From positions 1 through 64,000 of the forward strand of contig NW_026251727.1 of assembly GCF_025024155.1 (NCBI RefSeq): a DNA stretch of 64,000 bases. The letters are read 5' to 3'. Shown in pieces: positions 43,742-54,435 of the stretch. The position numbers were made by a program, and so were the translations under genes. The stretch comes from Gamsiella multidivaricata. Its lineage: Eukaryota; Mortierellomycota; Mortierellomycetes; Mortierellales; Mortierellaceae. Numbering within the stretch: position 1 is the first letter of the stretch; each line of letters begins with the position of its first letter. A model generated the notes under the pieces. It did not search any database and was not told the origin of the DNA. It worked only from the letters and a program-made list of their open reading frames with translations.

Positions 43742-45463
43742 ATGCTGTACCTGACAAAGGACCTGTTCCCGGTCTTCGTGCCACTGGGCGTTGTCGGCTT
43801 CTACCGTTATCTCTGGTTCATCATCAAGCTGCTCGCCTACTTCTTCTACCGCCCAATGATGCCAAAATCCAACCCTACCTACCGCCCTGAATACGATGTC
43901 ACCATCATCGTGCCCACCATTGATGCCGGAGAAGAGTTCAAGGAAGCCGCTCACTCATGGCTCCTCAACAATCCCAAGGAAATCATCATCATCACAGAAA
44001 CAAAAATGAAGGACGCACTGCAGGAGCTTGCCAATTCAGTCGACCCAACCAGGATCCGAGTGTTGACCGTGCCAAAGGCCAACAAGAGACTACAGATGGT
44101 CGAGGGAATCAGGAACACAACGAGCGAGATTATTGTCTTTGCAGATGACGATGCTATCTGGGCACCAACTTGTCTGGAGTACATTCTCGCCTGCTTTGAA
44201 GACCCGAACATGGGAGGCGTCGGCACCTCGCAAATCGTAAAGTCTGTGGGTCGTTACCAAACCGTCTGGGAAGTCCTTGCCGGTTTCCGCCTCACCATCC
44301 GTAACATCGAGATCGCGGCTTCAACCCATATTGACGGTGGCGTCTGCTGTCTGTCCGGTCGCACGGCTGCTTATCGCACATGCATTCTACAGGACCCTCA
44401 GTTCCAGTACGAGTTCACGCACGACTTTTGGCTCGGCAAATATCCGCTCAACTCTGGGGACGACAAGTTCTTGACGCGCTGGATGGTCTTCCATGGTTGG
44501 AATACCTATGTTCAGATCTGCAAGGAGGCAGAGCTACTTTCGACTTTCAAGAACAACTGGCGATTCATCAAGCAGGTTCTTCGATGGACCCGCAACACCT
44601 GGCGATCTGACTTTCGTTCCCTGTTTACCGAGCGTGTAATCTGGAAACGGCATCCCTATGTGGCCTTCACCATGGTCGATAAAATCTTCAACCCAATTAC
44701 TCTGCTCTCAGGACCGATATCCGTGATTGTCATGGCCGCTGAGGGCAAGTTCCATTTGCCACTTTGGGACATTATCATCTCCTATGTTGTTTGGCTGATG
44801 ATGACGAGAATCATTAAGCTGCTCCCGCACCTATTCAAGAGACCTCAGGACATTATCTGGGTACCGGCCTTCTTGATCTTTGGCTACTACTTTGCCATCA
44901 TGAAGATCTATGCCCTCTTTACACTGCACGAAGTCGGTTGGGGAACTCGAGCTGGTATTGATCAGACGCCCGAGGAGGCGCGACAGGCGAAGGAGAAGCA
45001 ACTTCAGGAAGAGCAGCTTCTGCAGCAAGACATGGAGAAGCAGGCCCTCGATACAAGGGACTCGGCCACTCAAGCCGCTCTGGCAGCAGCAGCAGCAGCA
45101 GCAACAGACCAACAGGAACGCGAACAGTTGCGACGACCTGTTATCGTGGAGATGAGTTCAAGACCGGATTCTCCTGGCAGTGCCGAATTGATTCAGCATT
45201 TCAGTCGGCAGCAGGAGCTTCAGAGGCAGGTAGCCGTTACAGGATATGGTGGACGTTCAAGGGGACAGGAGAATTCGAATTATCTGGGCGATCCGGATAC
45301 GTACGAATACAATCAAGATGATGAGCTGGCTCAGTATTTTGCACAGGCGGATGCGGAACTCACAAATAGGAACACGCAAAACGACGCATTCGGGTACCAT
45401 GGCGGCTCAAATACGACAGGGCAGCACGGACGTGGAGGAGGAGCAGGCGCGTCCTATCGGTGA
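43742..45463 (+). CDS. GT2 family membrane polysaccharide synthase
   Basis: This is a 573-aa single-exon processive type-2 glycosyltransferase, related to hyaluronan/cellulose-synthase-like enzymes and to fungal GT2 proteins needed for hyphal growth. An N-terminal helix (GVVGFYRYLWFIIKLLAYFF) precedes the cytosolic GT-A domain. VTIIVPTIDAGEEF starts the nucleotide fold, FADDDAIW is the DxD motif, and SGRTAAYR and NSGDDKFLTRW supply the acceptor-site and TED-like acids. KQVLRWTRNTWRS contains the QxxRW motif that marks processive synthases. Three or more C-terminal helices form the polymer channel (FNPITLLSGPISVIVMAAEG, DIIISYVVWLMM, VPAFLIFGYYFAIMKIYALF). The last 140 residues are Gln/Ala/Gly-rich and disordered. 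The polymer is unknown. Confidence 0.9.
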   Translation: MLYLTKDLFPVFVPLGVVGFYRYLWFIIKLLAYFFYRPMMPKSNPTYRPEYDVTIIVPTIDAGEEFKEAAHSWLLNNPKEIIIITETKMKDALQELANSVDPTRIRVLTVPKANKRLQMVEGIRNTTSEIIVFADDDAIWAPTCLEYILACFEDPNMGGVGTSQIVKSVGRYQTVWEVLAGFRLTIRNIEIAASTHIDGGVCCLSGRTAAYRTCILQDPQFQYEFTHDFWLGKYPLNSGDDKFLTRWMVFHGWNTYVQICKEAELLSTFKNNWRFIKQVLRWTRNTWRSDFRSLFTERVIWKRHPYVAFTMVDKIFNPITLLSGPISVIVMAAEGKFHLPLWDIIISYVVWLMMTRIIKLLPHLFKRPQDIIWVPAFLIFGYYFAIMKIYALFTLHEVGWGTRAGIDQTPEEARQAKEKQLQEEQLLQQDMEKQALDTRDSATQAALAAAAAAATDQQEREQLRRPVIVEMSSRPDSPGSAELIQHFSRQQELQRQVAVTGYGGRSRGQENSNYLGDPDTYEYNQDDELAQYFAQADAELTNRNTQNDAFGYHGGSNTTGQHGRGGGAGASYR

Positions 45464-45958
45464 GCCATATAGATATGGAAGAGGAAGAGACAAAAGGGAG
45501 AGGTGGACGACAACTTTTAACGATGTTTTGCCTATTAGCATAGACTATGCTCGTATAAACATACACAACACCCATCATTCAAATTGCTTTGACAGCTAGT
45601 CTACATGCTTATGTATGATAGAGTCTAAATGACAGGAGGATTGTCCCATGGTGCCTTTCTCAGTTAGCCTAAGCTCAATGGATGGGCAGTATCTTTGCCG
45701 CCAATTTTGAGTTGCAAGAGTATCACGATGACCTCAGTCAGGAACGAAGGGACCCTTCTCGCGAGTAAGGGGGGGATGAAGCGTCGCTGGAAGGGCGCTT
45801 TAAAAAGCGAAGGATGCAGATTCTCCTACTTGACTCATCCCTTTCCTCATTCACCTTGCCATTCCACTTGCCCCTTCCAGTCGACCCTTTGCGTACCGAA
45901 GAAGGCGTTTCGTCGCGGATACATGACCATCCTATAAAACGAACAAGAAGCCTATCCA
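45464..45958. other. Intergenic, MRS2 promoter side
   Basis: No gene was seen. It is pyrimidine-rich from 45830 to 45890, just before the MRS2 start. Confidence 0.5.
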
Positions 45959-46763
45959 ATGCCTGGCAGTATCCACTGCCGAGTGCAACTCTCGAGCAGT
46001 CAATTACTCTCCCTTACCGTCAACAAGCTGTGCAAACCCAAGGGCCTCCCTCCCGCCGCACCAGTTCCCTTCACCGAGACCTCAGCATTCACCTCCAGGG
46101 CGACGTTTTCGACCGCACCTCAACCAAGGACGTTCTTTCCACGGAATCATGCAGTCGAAAACAAGTCTCCGGCCTGCTTTCATACCGCGACCAAGACCTA
46201 TGGACTCCTGACACCAGACTCATGGACGCATCGGTTCTCATCAATACAGCCCTGCGGCAAAGTTTCCTCCCTGGTAGCGACAGCGCGGTCAACTAATACC
46301 ACCACCGCCGCTAGCAGCAGCAGCAGCAGTATGATTAATAATCTTCCGCCATGGACCAGGAAGCCATTATCCCAAGGACCTTTTACATTACCCAAGAGCA
46401 TCATCCGATCACTGTCAACAAAACCCTCGAAACCACGGGCGCAACAACAGAGAGGAGAAAACGGTACTGGCAACGGCAACGGCAACGGCAACGGCAATAA
46501 TGGGCGCAAGATTTCGATGGCGGATTTTAATGATGGGACAGACCCGGCAGCGACGCTCCAAAAGTCCTTAGCGGCCGTCCCACACTATGCGATTAAGAAT
46601 GAGATCAAGCTCAGGTGCACGGAATTGGATGCCAAGGGTATCATCAGGATCACCGCGGGCGAGTTCATGAAATCGGATTTATGTCAACAGGTAAAGATGG
46701 CTGATCGTATTGTTGACAAATTTGCGCAGGAATGCGGTTGTGGTTCTGCGGTGTTGAACTCTG

Positions 46764-46801
<38 letters not shown>

Positions 46802-48122
46802 CCATAGAGTCGTCATCCGCGTTAATTTTGTGAACATGGGCTGTTGAGCAACGGACTAGAGTTTTCTGTTTTGTTAAAAACACAGGATATTTATCATCGT
46901 CCGCCCTTTATAACCTACCTTCGTTTACTCCCCCTTCCCCATAGCATGGACTGCATGCCCGCGACCTGCGCAAGATCGATGGAGGATTCAGCAACCAGAT
47001 GCCTGTAATCTTGGTCCGACCTGAGGTTATTCTCGTGAATCTGGGACATATCCGGGCGTTGATCAAGTCGGACTTGGTGATTCTCTTTGATTCCCCGGAC
47101 ACGAAGGATCGGGTCGAGGACTCACCCTTTGTCAAGGACTTGCAGGAAAAACTGAAAATGAGTAGTGTCGAAGCTGAGGGACAACCGTTCGAGTTCAGGT
47201 GAGTGAGTACAGCATTGCATTATCAGAGGCGGAGGGCTTCAATACCGAGTGCATAAATCGTGTGCGGGGGAAGGGGGCGTGGGCGTTGTTCTAAAAACAT
47301 CGAGGTTTTCTTTCTACTATTGAAACATGTAGGGCATTGGAATCGATTTTTCTTTCGGTGGTGGCATCACTACATGCGGATATGGAGATCCTCGTGCACT
47401 TTGTCACCAAGCTACTGTCGGAGCTAGAAGAGGAGGTCAACCCAGAAAAGCTGAAGGAGCTCTTGCAGTACACCAAAAAGGTATCCAAGTTTGAGTCCAG
47501 AATACTCTTGATCCGCGATGTCTTTGAAGAGCTGCTGGACACAGGTAAAAATATCAAAAAGATGTGTGCAATGGACAGTTCATATTCGGATTAAGAAAGA
47601 AATCCGAATGTGTACAAATCCTTTCTTAATCCGAATGTGGACTAAACAGGGACACAACATTTTTGCTCTAACACATTGGTATCAAAATTGGAACCTCTTT
47701 GTATAGACGAAGACCTGGCTGCCATGTATCTGACAGAAAAAAAGGAAGGCCACCCACGCGTGACAGATTCACACGACGAGGTCGAGATCCTTTTGGAGGC
47801 CTATATGAAGCAGGTCGAGGAGATCGCGAACGTGGTCTCGATCGTCAAGCACCAGATGCAGTCGACTGAGGACTTTATCGATGTCATGCAAGGCGCCAAG
47901 CGAAATCAGTTGTTACTCTTCGAGCTCCGTGTCTCCATGGGGACCCTGGGGATCTCGTCCGGAGCGATCATCGCAGGGTTCTATGGTATGAACTTGCATA
48001 ATTATCTTGAGAACGATCCCTATGCGTTCGGGATCGTCACCGCGGCTGCCTTGGGCATCAGTTGGACCGTCTTCGCGGCGTGTGCACGAAAGCTGAAGAT
48101 ATTGGCCAGGGGGACAACTTGA
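45959..48122 (+). CDS. MRS2: Mitochondrial inner-membrane Mg2+ transporter Mrs2/Lpe10
   Basis: A CorA-superfamily channel that brings Mg2+ into the mitochondrial matrix. The exons are 45959-46690, 46945-47198, 47333-47544 and 47707-48122. Phases 0, 2 and 1 match, giving 537 aa. The first 170 residues are a long Ser/Thr/Pro-rich presequence region with few acids, and a GN repeat (from GGCAAC units) follows. The matrix domain has HARDLRKIDGGFSNQMPVIL, ALESIFLSVVASLHADMEIL, and long helices ending RNQLLLFELRVSMGTLGISS. The first membrane helix carries the pore signature GFYGMNLHNYLEND (GMN); the second is FGIVTAAALGISWTVFAACA. The residual ambiguity is between Mrs2 and its paralogue Lpe10. Intron 1 holds a TG repeat, and intron 3 a 67-bp palindromic insertion. 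An upstream start cannot be excluded. Confidence 0.92.
46762..46798 (+). repeat. TG dinucleotide repeat in MRS2 intron 1
   Basis: TG units interrupted once by GC, within intron 46691-46944. Confidence 0.92.
47577..47643. mobile_element. 67-bp MITE-like insertion in MRS2 intron 3
   Basis: The left end 47577-47599 and right end 47621-47643 are 23-bp inverted repeats with two mismatches (right end CTTTCTTAATCCGAATGTGG then ACT), separated by 21 bp. The same terminus recurs at 51412-51434 and, more diverged, near 50101-50141. The intron donor and acceptor are unaffected. Confidence 0.65.
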
Positions 48123-48825
48123 GAAGAGCACGATTAGAACGAAGTAATGAAACAATAGACACGGAAGAGCAGAATGTGCATAGTTACAGTACGCGTGTGG
48201 AGTGGCCTGCATGCAATGTCCACACGAAATTTATTGCCAGCTGAAAAAAAACAGTTCCTTTTAGTTATCATGAAGCTGGTCGTACCAAATGTTGTTTTTG
48301 TCCAAATTTTCGTGTTCTGTCAATATTTGTCTCCTCTGGCTCATTGTACCTTGCCCTCTAACCACATCACTCAGTAGATCTAGCTCGTCCCTCACGACTG
48401 TGACAATACTGCGAGTAAGCGACTTATGCAGGCTGAACTCTAGAGGATAGCAAATGCCTTTTTTTTTTTTTTTTGAAGAAACACTACGCGGCATATGTTC
48501 AAAGCGTCTTGCAGACCCTGCATCACCTGCTCATGCAATTCTTCCTCAAGAACGTCGATTCTTGCGAAGAGCTCACGTCTGGCGGCAGTTCCATTGGTTA
48601 TTGCTTAAGTTGTTCCATCTCATGATCCTTATCATCCTTCACGGTCGTCTGTATGTGTCCCTGCATTGCTGTAGGCACAGCAGGGACATGGGCGTAGCAG
48701 TTGCGGATGGTGGACTGTGTCACCTCATCCCAGACAGAAACAAGGCATGGTCATAGCTGACCGTTGGGGATTTTTTTTAGCCTTGCCAGATTTTGCCTCT
48801 CCTCGATACTTGGATACGACATGAA
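48123..48825. other. No gene recognised
   Basis: T-run at 48458-48474. This is the 3' side of the pogo-like remnant; no terminal repeat was found here. Confidence 0.4.
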
Positions 48826-49972
48826 TCATATGCCGACTATATTTTTCACTTTGAACAAGCGGATGATTCCAGCATCTATAGGTTGAGCGACTGATGCTGT
48901 TTTTAGCGGTAGACAAATAACATTGATATTCTTGAGGCCAAGTTCGTCGGCGTTGGCGTGTCCTGGTGCATTGTCCATCAACAAAGCAATATGTCGCCCC
49001 TCCATAGCAATGTCGAGCTTCTCAAGCCAGTTCTTGAATAAATCCCGTGTCATGTATCCACTGCTCTTAAAATCAGTCTTTAGTCGTGCCTCTGTGTCCG
49101 CATCTAGGCCTTTAGGGCGGTGAGCGGCTAAACGTAGCCAAAGAAATGATGAAAATACTGTTAGGTTGCGAGTGCGGCATATGCGCGTACGCTTCCTAAA
49201 GTGTGCTCGCCTTACACAGCACAAATGGCTTCCTATTTTCTGATCCATCAATGTTGCAGCACAGCAAGATGGATACCCTGGCATCCTTTATGACCTTTCG
49301 GCTGCGGACAACATTAACTGACAAAGTTCTGTTGGACAAGACCTTCAGATATAGACCGGTTTCATCACAATTGTAGATATCTACCGGATCGTAATTGGAA
49401 AGTAACATCGCGGTCTCCTTGAATCGTGGGCCGTGCTTGATCATATCAACATCGTCCTCCTCGCCATGTGCCGTGTGCAAGTGAATGTGGTTGTTTCCTT
49501 TGAAATTCATGAGTCAACCGTCCGAGAAGTCGATCGGATCGGCCATTTCCCTTAGTCGATTATCATTCACAGGATTTTCTGTATGAGAGGTTAGTAAGGT
49601 GTAAAGTGGAGATCTTTGTTGCGTACCGAGGGCCTACTTGCTGGACTTTAAGAAAGATGTCGTCTGCATTCCGGAGTATACGAGTAGTCCCTGCACCAAT
49701 GAAGTTGTATTTTTCTCTCCTGCAAATGGTAGCTGCTAGAAATCGTGGATCACTTTCTCGTTCGACGGGCACATTCAGCCTTCAAGACTGATGAAATAAC
49801 TCTGCGTCGTCTTATTGACAGATGCTTCAGTCGTTGAGGTTGTTGAGGAGCTTGTCGACTTGGTTTTAGTTACTGGGCGTTTCTTCGCAGGAGGTTTATC
49901 TGGAGTTGTTGTTGTCCTTGAAGGTTTGGATTTGATAATTGGCATAGTGGACTCGAGATGGGCAATGGGCAA
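48826..49972 (-). pseudogene. Broken pogo-like (DDE_1) transposase
   Basis: At least three minus-strand frames carry pieces in the correct order. The part at 49510-49196 has VDIYNCDETGLYLKVLSNRT (first catalytic Asp) and then SILLCCNIDGSENRKPFVL. The part at 49284-48826 has MTRDLFKNWLEKLD, IALLMDNAPGHAN (second Asp), then INVICLPLKTASVAQPIDAG (third acid region) and IIRLFK. These are hallmark blocks of pogo/Tigger transposases. An N-terminal Lys/Thr/Ser-rich piece (49972-49775) and an intermediate piece (49772-49563) are in other frames, so the gene has multiple frame changes. A 7-bp tandem (GGGCAAT x4) at 49970-49997 abuts the presumed start. Confidence 0.78.
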
Positions 49973-50100
49973 TGGGCAATGGGCAATGGGGATGGAGAGT
50001 GGGGGTTTTCCTCACACAGGCGTAGGCACTCGCCGCATAAAGTTCTGATATGTTTATTGAGTTGACAGAATACGAACATTAGGAGTCCATTGTCCAGTTC

Positions 50101-51434
50101 AGCCTACACTCGGATTAAGAAAGAATTTCTTTCTTAATCCGTCTTGACGAGCCCTAGTAGACTGGGTCGCGCTGGCATCGAGGTCGTTGTAATCAACATA
50201 CATATGCGGCGGAGCGGAGGACAATCCGTTCCCTGGTATAGAAGGAATGAAATGAAAACGCTGTTAGAATCAATCGTAAACATCCTCTGGCAGCTGGCAG
50301 CTGGCACCAGAACACTGTATCTTTGCCAAAAAAAAAAAAAAAAAGAAAAAAGAAAAGAGAACGATGCCATTCGTATTCGCGAAGAGAAATAATAGTGAAG
50401 ACTAGGCTCTGCTGGCCTCTACGGTGATCCGCTGCAGTTGTATGGCTACTGCTGCTCTTGGGTCACTGAGTGAGTCTGTGCTGAGGTCATTGCTCGAATA
50501 GAGCGGAGCAGAGACATTGTTGGGCGAAGCAGAAATCAAAAAGATGTGGTATAATAAACAAATGTGGGAAAACAAATAAGGGTGTTAAAAATCAAAAGAG
50601 TAGGCTCAGGCACAGGCAGTGTAGCCACAAGGTTCATACTCCTAATCGACGTGGTCGACTGTGAAGGCGGCCTTGGCCAGGTAGATGCAGCGAAAGATAC
50701 TGTAGTCAAGAACACTGACTCTTGAGGAGCCAGAGCGGCGGAGGGAGTAGGATGTGTGCGGCAAATGTCGGCTGAAGCGCATTCAGCAGCACTGCTGGAT
50801 AAAAGTCATGCGCTGTCTTGGACATGCAAATTGACGTGTTTTTGGATGAAGGGTCCCACAGTGGTCCCATGGACGGTCAGATCAGTTGCTACGGCAGTGG
50901 CTACCTCCTCCGCAGTATAAAAAGACCTCGCTTTCTTCTCTTCTCTTTTTCTCCTCATAGATAGCCCACAAGCCTAGCTTGTAATGAGCCCTCTGTGGTC
51001 CTAGTCAATGGTAAGCGTTGCAGTGACCTCTATTGGGTACGCACTCTTCCCCCGAGGGCCTCCACTCTAATCCCCACGAACACTGGGTAGAGAGGGACAC
51101 TCAATGAGGGGGTCGGGCACGCGTATCTAATAGAAGCGCCCCGGAGTCTTTGGCCGTCAGGGGATTCGACCGCATTAGATCGCGCGAATAATGCGAATAT
51201 ATTTTTGGGGGCCCCCTTTGGGGCCTTATTCTCTTTACTCAAAAAAAAAAAAAAAAAAGGAAAAAAAGAAAACGACACAAGTGTGGGAAAAGGGAGCTCA
51301 TGAGAACCAAGACAGGAGCCAGATGCAACGCTCATGTTGCTTTCTGCATTCATTCGGAATCAGATCACTTCGCGACGCGTGCGGTACTCTTTTTGGCGGA
51401 TTAAGGAACTTCTTTCTTAATCCGAATGTGGACT
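50101..51434. mobile_element. Possible non-autonomous pogo-type element
   Basis: At 50111-50141 there is a 31-bp near-perfect palindrome (CGGATTAAGAAAGAA, one base, then its complement). At 51397-51424 a similar head-to-head pair occurs, whose right half continues as the full terminus CTTTCTTAATCCGAATGTGG at 51412. The outward-facing ends would bound a 1.33-kb segment with no coding region and an A-run (51241-51258). The boundaries are uncertain because each end shows two facing copies of the terminus. Confidence 0.4.
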
Positions 51435-52205
51435 GTTACATGTCTCAACACAAACGCAGTACCCGTGCAAAGGATTGTATGCGCGCGAAGGAGCCCATGA
51501 TGCAGCGGCGCGCAATAAAATCGCTATAGTGGAAAATAGCCTCCCTTAGCTTCACTCCATAATCGAGGCTGTCCTGTCCTTAAACTCTTCAGGGTTCGTG
51601 TTGTAAATCGCATGACCGCCGTTGCTTCCTCAGGCACCAGGATCCAGGATCTTGAATTTATGACCTGTCGACTGGTCTATGTTATACATGTCACACTCTT
51701 TCGACATCACTAATTATTTCCTTGTGAATAACGGGGAACAAGAATGGCTCTTTAACCCGGTGGAGCTTCACGTCAGGCCTGGCGGAGCCATCTCCTCTTA
51801 ATAAGACGGATATGATACTTGTATTTGCTATCATTCTTTAAAAAAGTGGTAGCTGGTCAGTCCAGTATCCTGGAGGAGAAAGCATGTGCAAAGGTATAGT
51901 TCGTCTTCCAAAAGTACCACATATTGAGCATGAGCGGTGGGGATCATCGTGGACACACCCAGCCATTGTGTTCTTCAAGTCGGTAGAGCATCGTGGTCAA
52001 TGACGCCCTGTAGCAATCTTACTTGGCAGCACCCTCAAGGGAAGTACAGTCCAAACTACATAGAACAAAATGAAAAAAAGAAGACACTTAGACACTTACT
52101 GCGCTATCCGCAATAGACTTTCCTAAATGAATGTCCTTGGCATGGTCAAAGGCCCACAAAACACGGGTTTTCCCATTTCGATCTCCATCCGATGCAGGGC
52201 AAAGT

Positions 52206-52244
<39 letters not shown>

Positions 52245-53005
52245 GATCCAGAATCATCACTCCCAAAGTTGTCATTGATTTGAGACCTGCCCCTTTCGGG
52301 CTCGTCCGCGGGCAGAGAGTTACGGACCCCCGACATCAAGATCGACAAGACGGGGAATGAACCTTTGGTGTCCCCAGGACAGTGGGGTGTGTGCTATGAA
52401 GGAAGGTGGAAACGGATGGCAGGAAGGAATAGAACATTAGTAATCCATACTAGAAGCGCAGAACAAGACATGTCAAGCGATAGGAACAAGCGTGCTGATG
52501 GGCTGATAGGTAAGAAGGGGTTTATTAGCTTTGCTGTATCTTGCACTGTAAGCGGCGGTGGACGCGTTTTGACCTTTTATTTTTTATACTAGGGGTTTCT
52601 AGGGTTTTTTTACACAGCGCATGTCCCGGACTATGGGTAGGTCGACGGGTTGCAAAACGAAAAAATACGATTCCGCCCTCCCTCAAATAAGTGTAAGATT
52701 AACCGGTTCGAGACTCTGATCCATCAAAAGCGGCTAGGCCACGCATGCAGTAGTTCTGGGTGCCTGGAATATTGCCGCCTTAAGCATTGGCCCAGTTGCA
52801 GAGTCAAGGTCCGTCAAAACTCAAACTCGGGGAAAGCAGAGGATGTGACCGTGTCTGCGAAAATGTAAACAGATCACCTTCCGCGCTGGGAGATGTCTTT
52901 CTCTCCTTTGGTTACACCTCCCTCGGCCATCCCTTCCTGCACACCGCACCGACACACGCGGACTCACCGGACCTCGCGGACACAGAAAGAGAAACGCATA
53001 TTACT
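51435..53005. other. Intergenic, nothing recognised
   Basis: Contains a 34-nt poly-T tract at 52210-52243. The last 150 bp are the C-rich 5' region of the uS5m gene. Confidence 0.5.
52210..52243 (+). repeat. Poly-T tract, 34 nt
   Basis: An uninterrupted run of T. There is no adjacent element signature. Confidence 0.95.
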
Positions 53006-54189
53006 ATGGCTTCAACAGGATTGTGGCAACGTTGCATCGCAGCGTCTGCAGTCATTTCAGCAGCTTCAAGGACTGGTACGGAAAATCGATCGCAGAGATG
53101 CCCCAGCAACTTCTCTTTGAAACTGCTTCCAGAGACACATATCAACAGCGACAGCAACAACAACAACAACACATAGGAGGGTGACTCTAACATTGATTCA
53201 CCTACGATTCTCCCAATTCCATTTACTATTTAGCACTCATCTCCAGGTCCTTCACAACCGCCGGCGCCGTCTCTTTAGCGCGCAAGCGTCCTAGCACGGC
53301 CTCGAAAGTCACCGTCGCCCGTGTGCCTGGACTGGACAGCCCAGCTGCGCTCCACAACCTTTCAGAAATCCACCCGCTTCTGGACCACTACCCCCGTAAA
53401 CTCGATGGTGAGGGCAACCTTAACCTCGCGACTGCGAAACTCTGGCCCTCGAGCCCACCCCTGGATGACATGCTCAAGAACCAGGCCGACGATGATGTGG
53501 ACGAGGCGTCTTTGCCACACGGATTGACCAAGGAGGATCTGAGACGGTTTATTAAGCGTGCCTTGGTCGTGAAGCGTACCTCGAACATGACGACTGCAGG
53601 AAAGATCCCGAGCATGTATGCGCTGGTCGTCGTCGGTAATGGAAGCGGTATTGCCGGATACGGAGAGGGCAAGGATGATGAGGTCGCTAGAGCGGTCAGG
53701 AAAGCGACCAACAGGGCCATGAGGAACTTGACGGCGTTTGATCGGTATGATGACAGGACGATTTATCACGATATCGATCATAAGTTCCATGCCACCAAGA
53801 TTCAGTTCCGTTCCCGACCACCAGGTACTTTTTTATTTTTACGACGAATACGGAGGAAGTGAACAATCAGATTGCATAGTCGAAGAGTGAGGGTTCTAAT
53901 CAAAGTGAGTTGTTTTCATTCCGCAACCCCCTCGCCCCCCTCCCTCCCCTCCCTCCCCTCAATGACAGGTTTCGGTAACCGCTGCAACCACTATATTCAC
54001 GAGATCTGCTCCTGTATCGGAATCCTGGATATCAGCGCCAAGGTCTGGGGCTCGCGTAACCCCATGAACGTCATCAAGGCGACCTTCGAGGCATTGGGAT
54101 CGAAGCAGAAGTTGCCCGAGGATATTGCTCGTGGTCGTGGAAAGCGTGTTGTCGATGTTCAGCACACTTATTATGGCGCCAGCGAGTAA
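53006..54189 (+). CDS. MRPS5: Mitochondrial small-subunit ribosomal protein uS5m
   Basis: A component of the mitoribosomal small subunit, homologous to bacterial S5. The exons are 53006-53075, 53234-53824 and 53969-54189; both junctions are phase 1 and GT-AG, giving 293 aa. The N-terminus (MASTGLWQRCIAASAVISAA, then SRSFTTAGAVSLARKRPST) is a basic, Ser/Ala-rich presequence. The N-terminal S5 domain reads RRFIKRALVVKRTSNMTTAG, then ALVVVGNGSGIAGYGEGK and ARAVRKATNRAMRNL. The C-terminal S5 domain in the last exon is FGNRCNHYIHEICSCIGILD, SAKVWGSRNPMNVIKATFEA, ending in an Arg/Lys-rich tail. Length is in the usual fungal range. The 3' end converges on TEN1, with about 245 nt between the stops. 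Confidence 0.92.
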
Positions 54190-54435
54190 AGGGCCCAAAA
54201 AAAAGGAAAAAAAAGAAAAAAAAAAAAAGTCAATAAATATGGAAGCACGCACACATTTGGAGTGGAAAGAAAGGGCAGGACAGGAAAAAGAACGATAAGG
54301 AAATGAAGGGTGGAGGGTATGTAACGTTGTATAATAAAAAAAACATCGATAGAGTCAAAGCAACAAAAAACGACAAACCAAAACCAATTCGCCCTTTATT
54401 ATTGTACCATTCTACTGGGTTATCTTTCTCAACGT

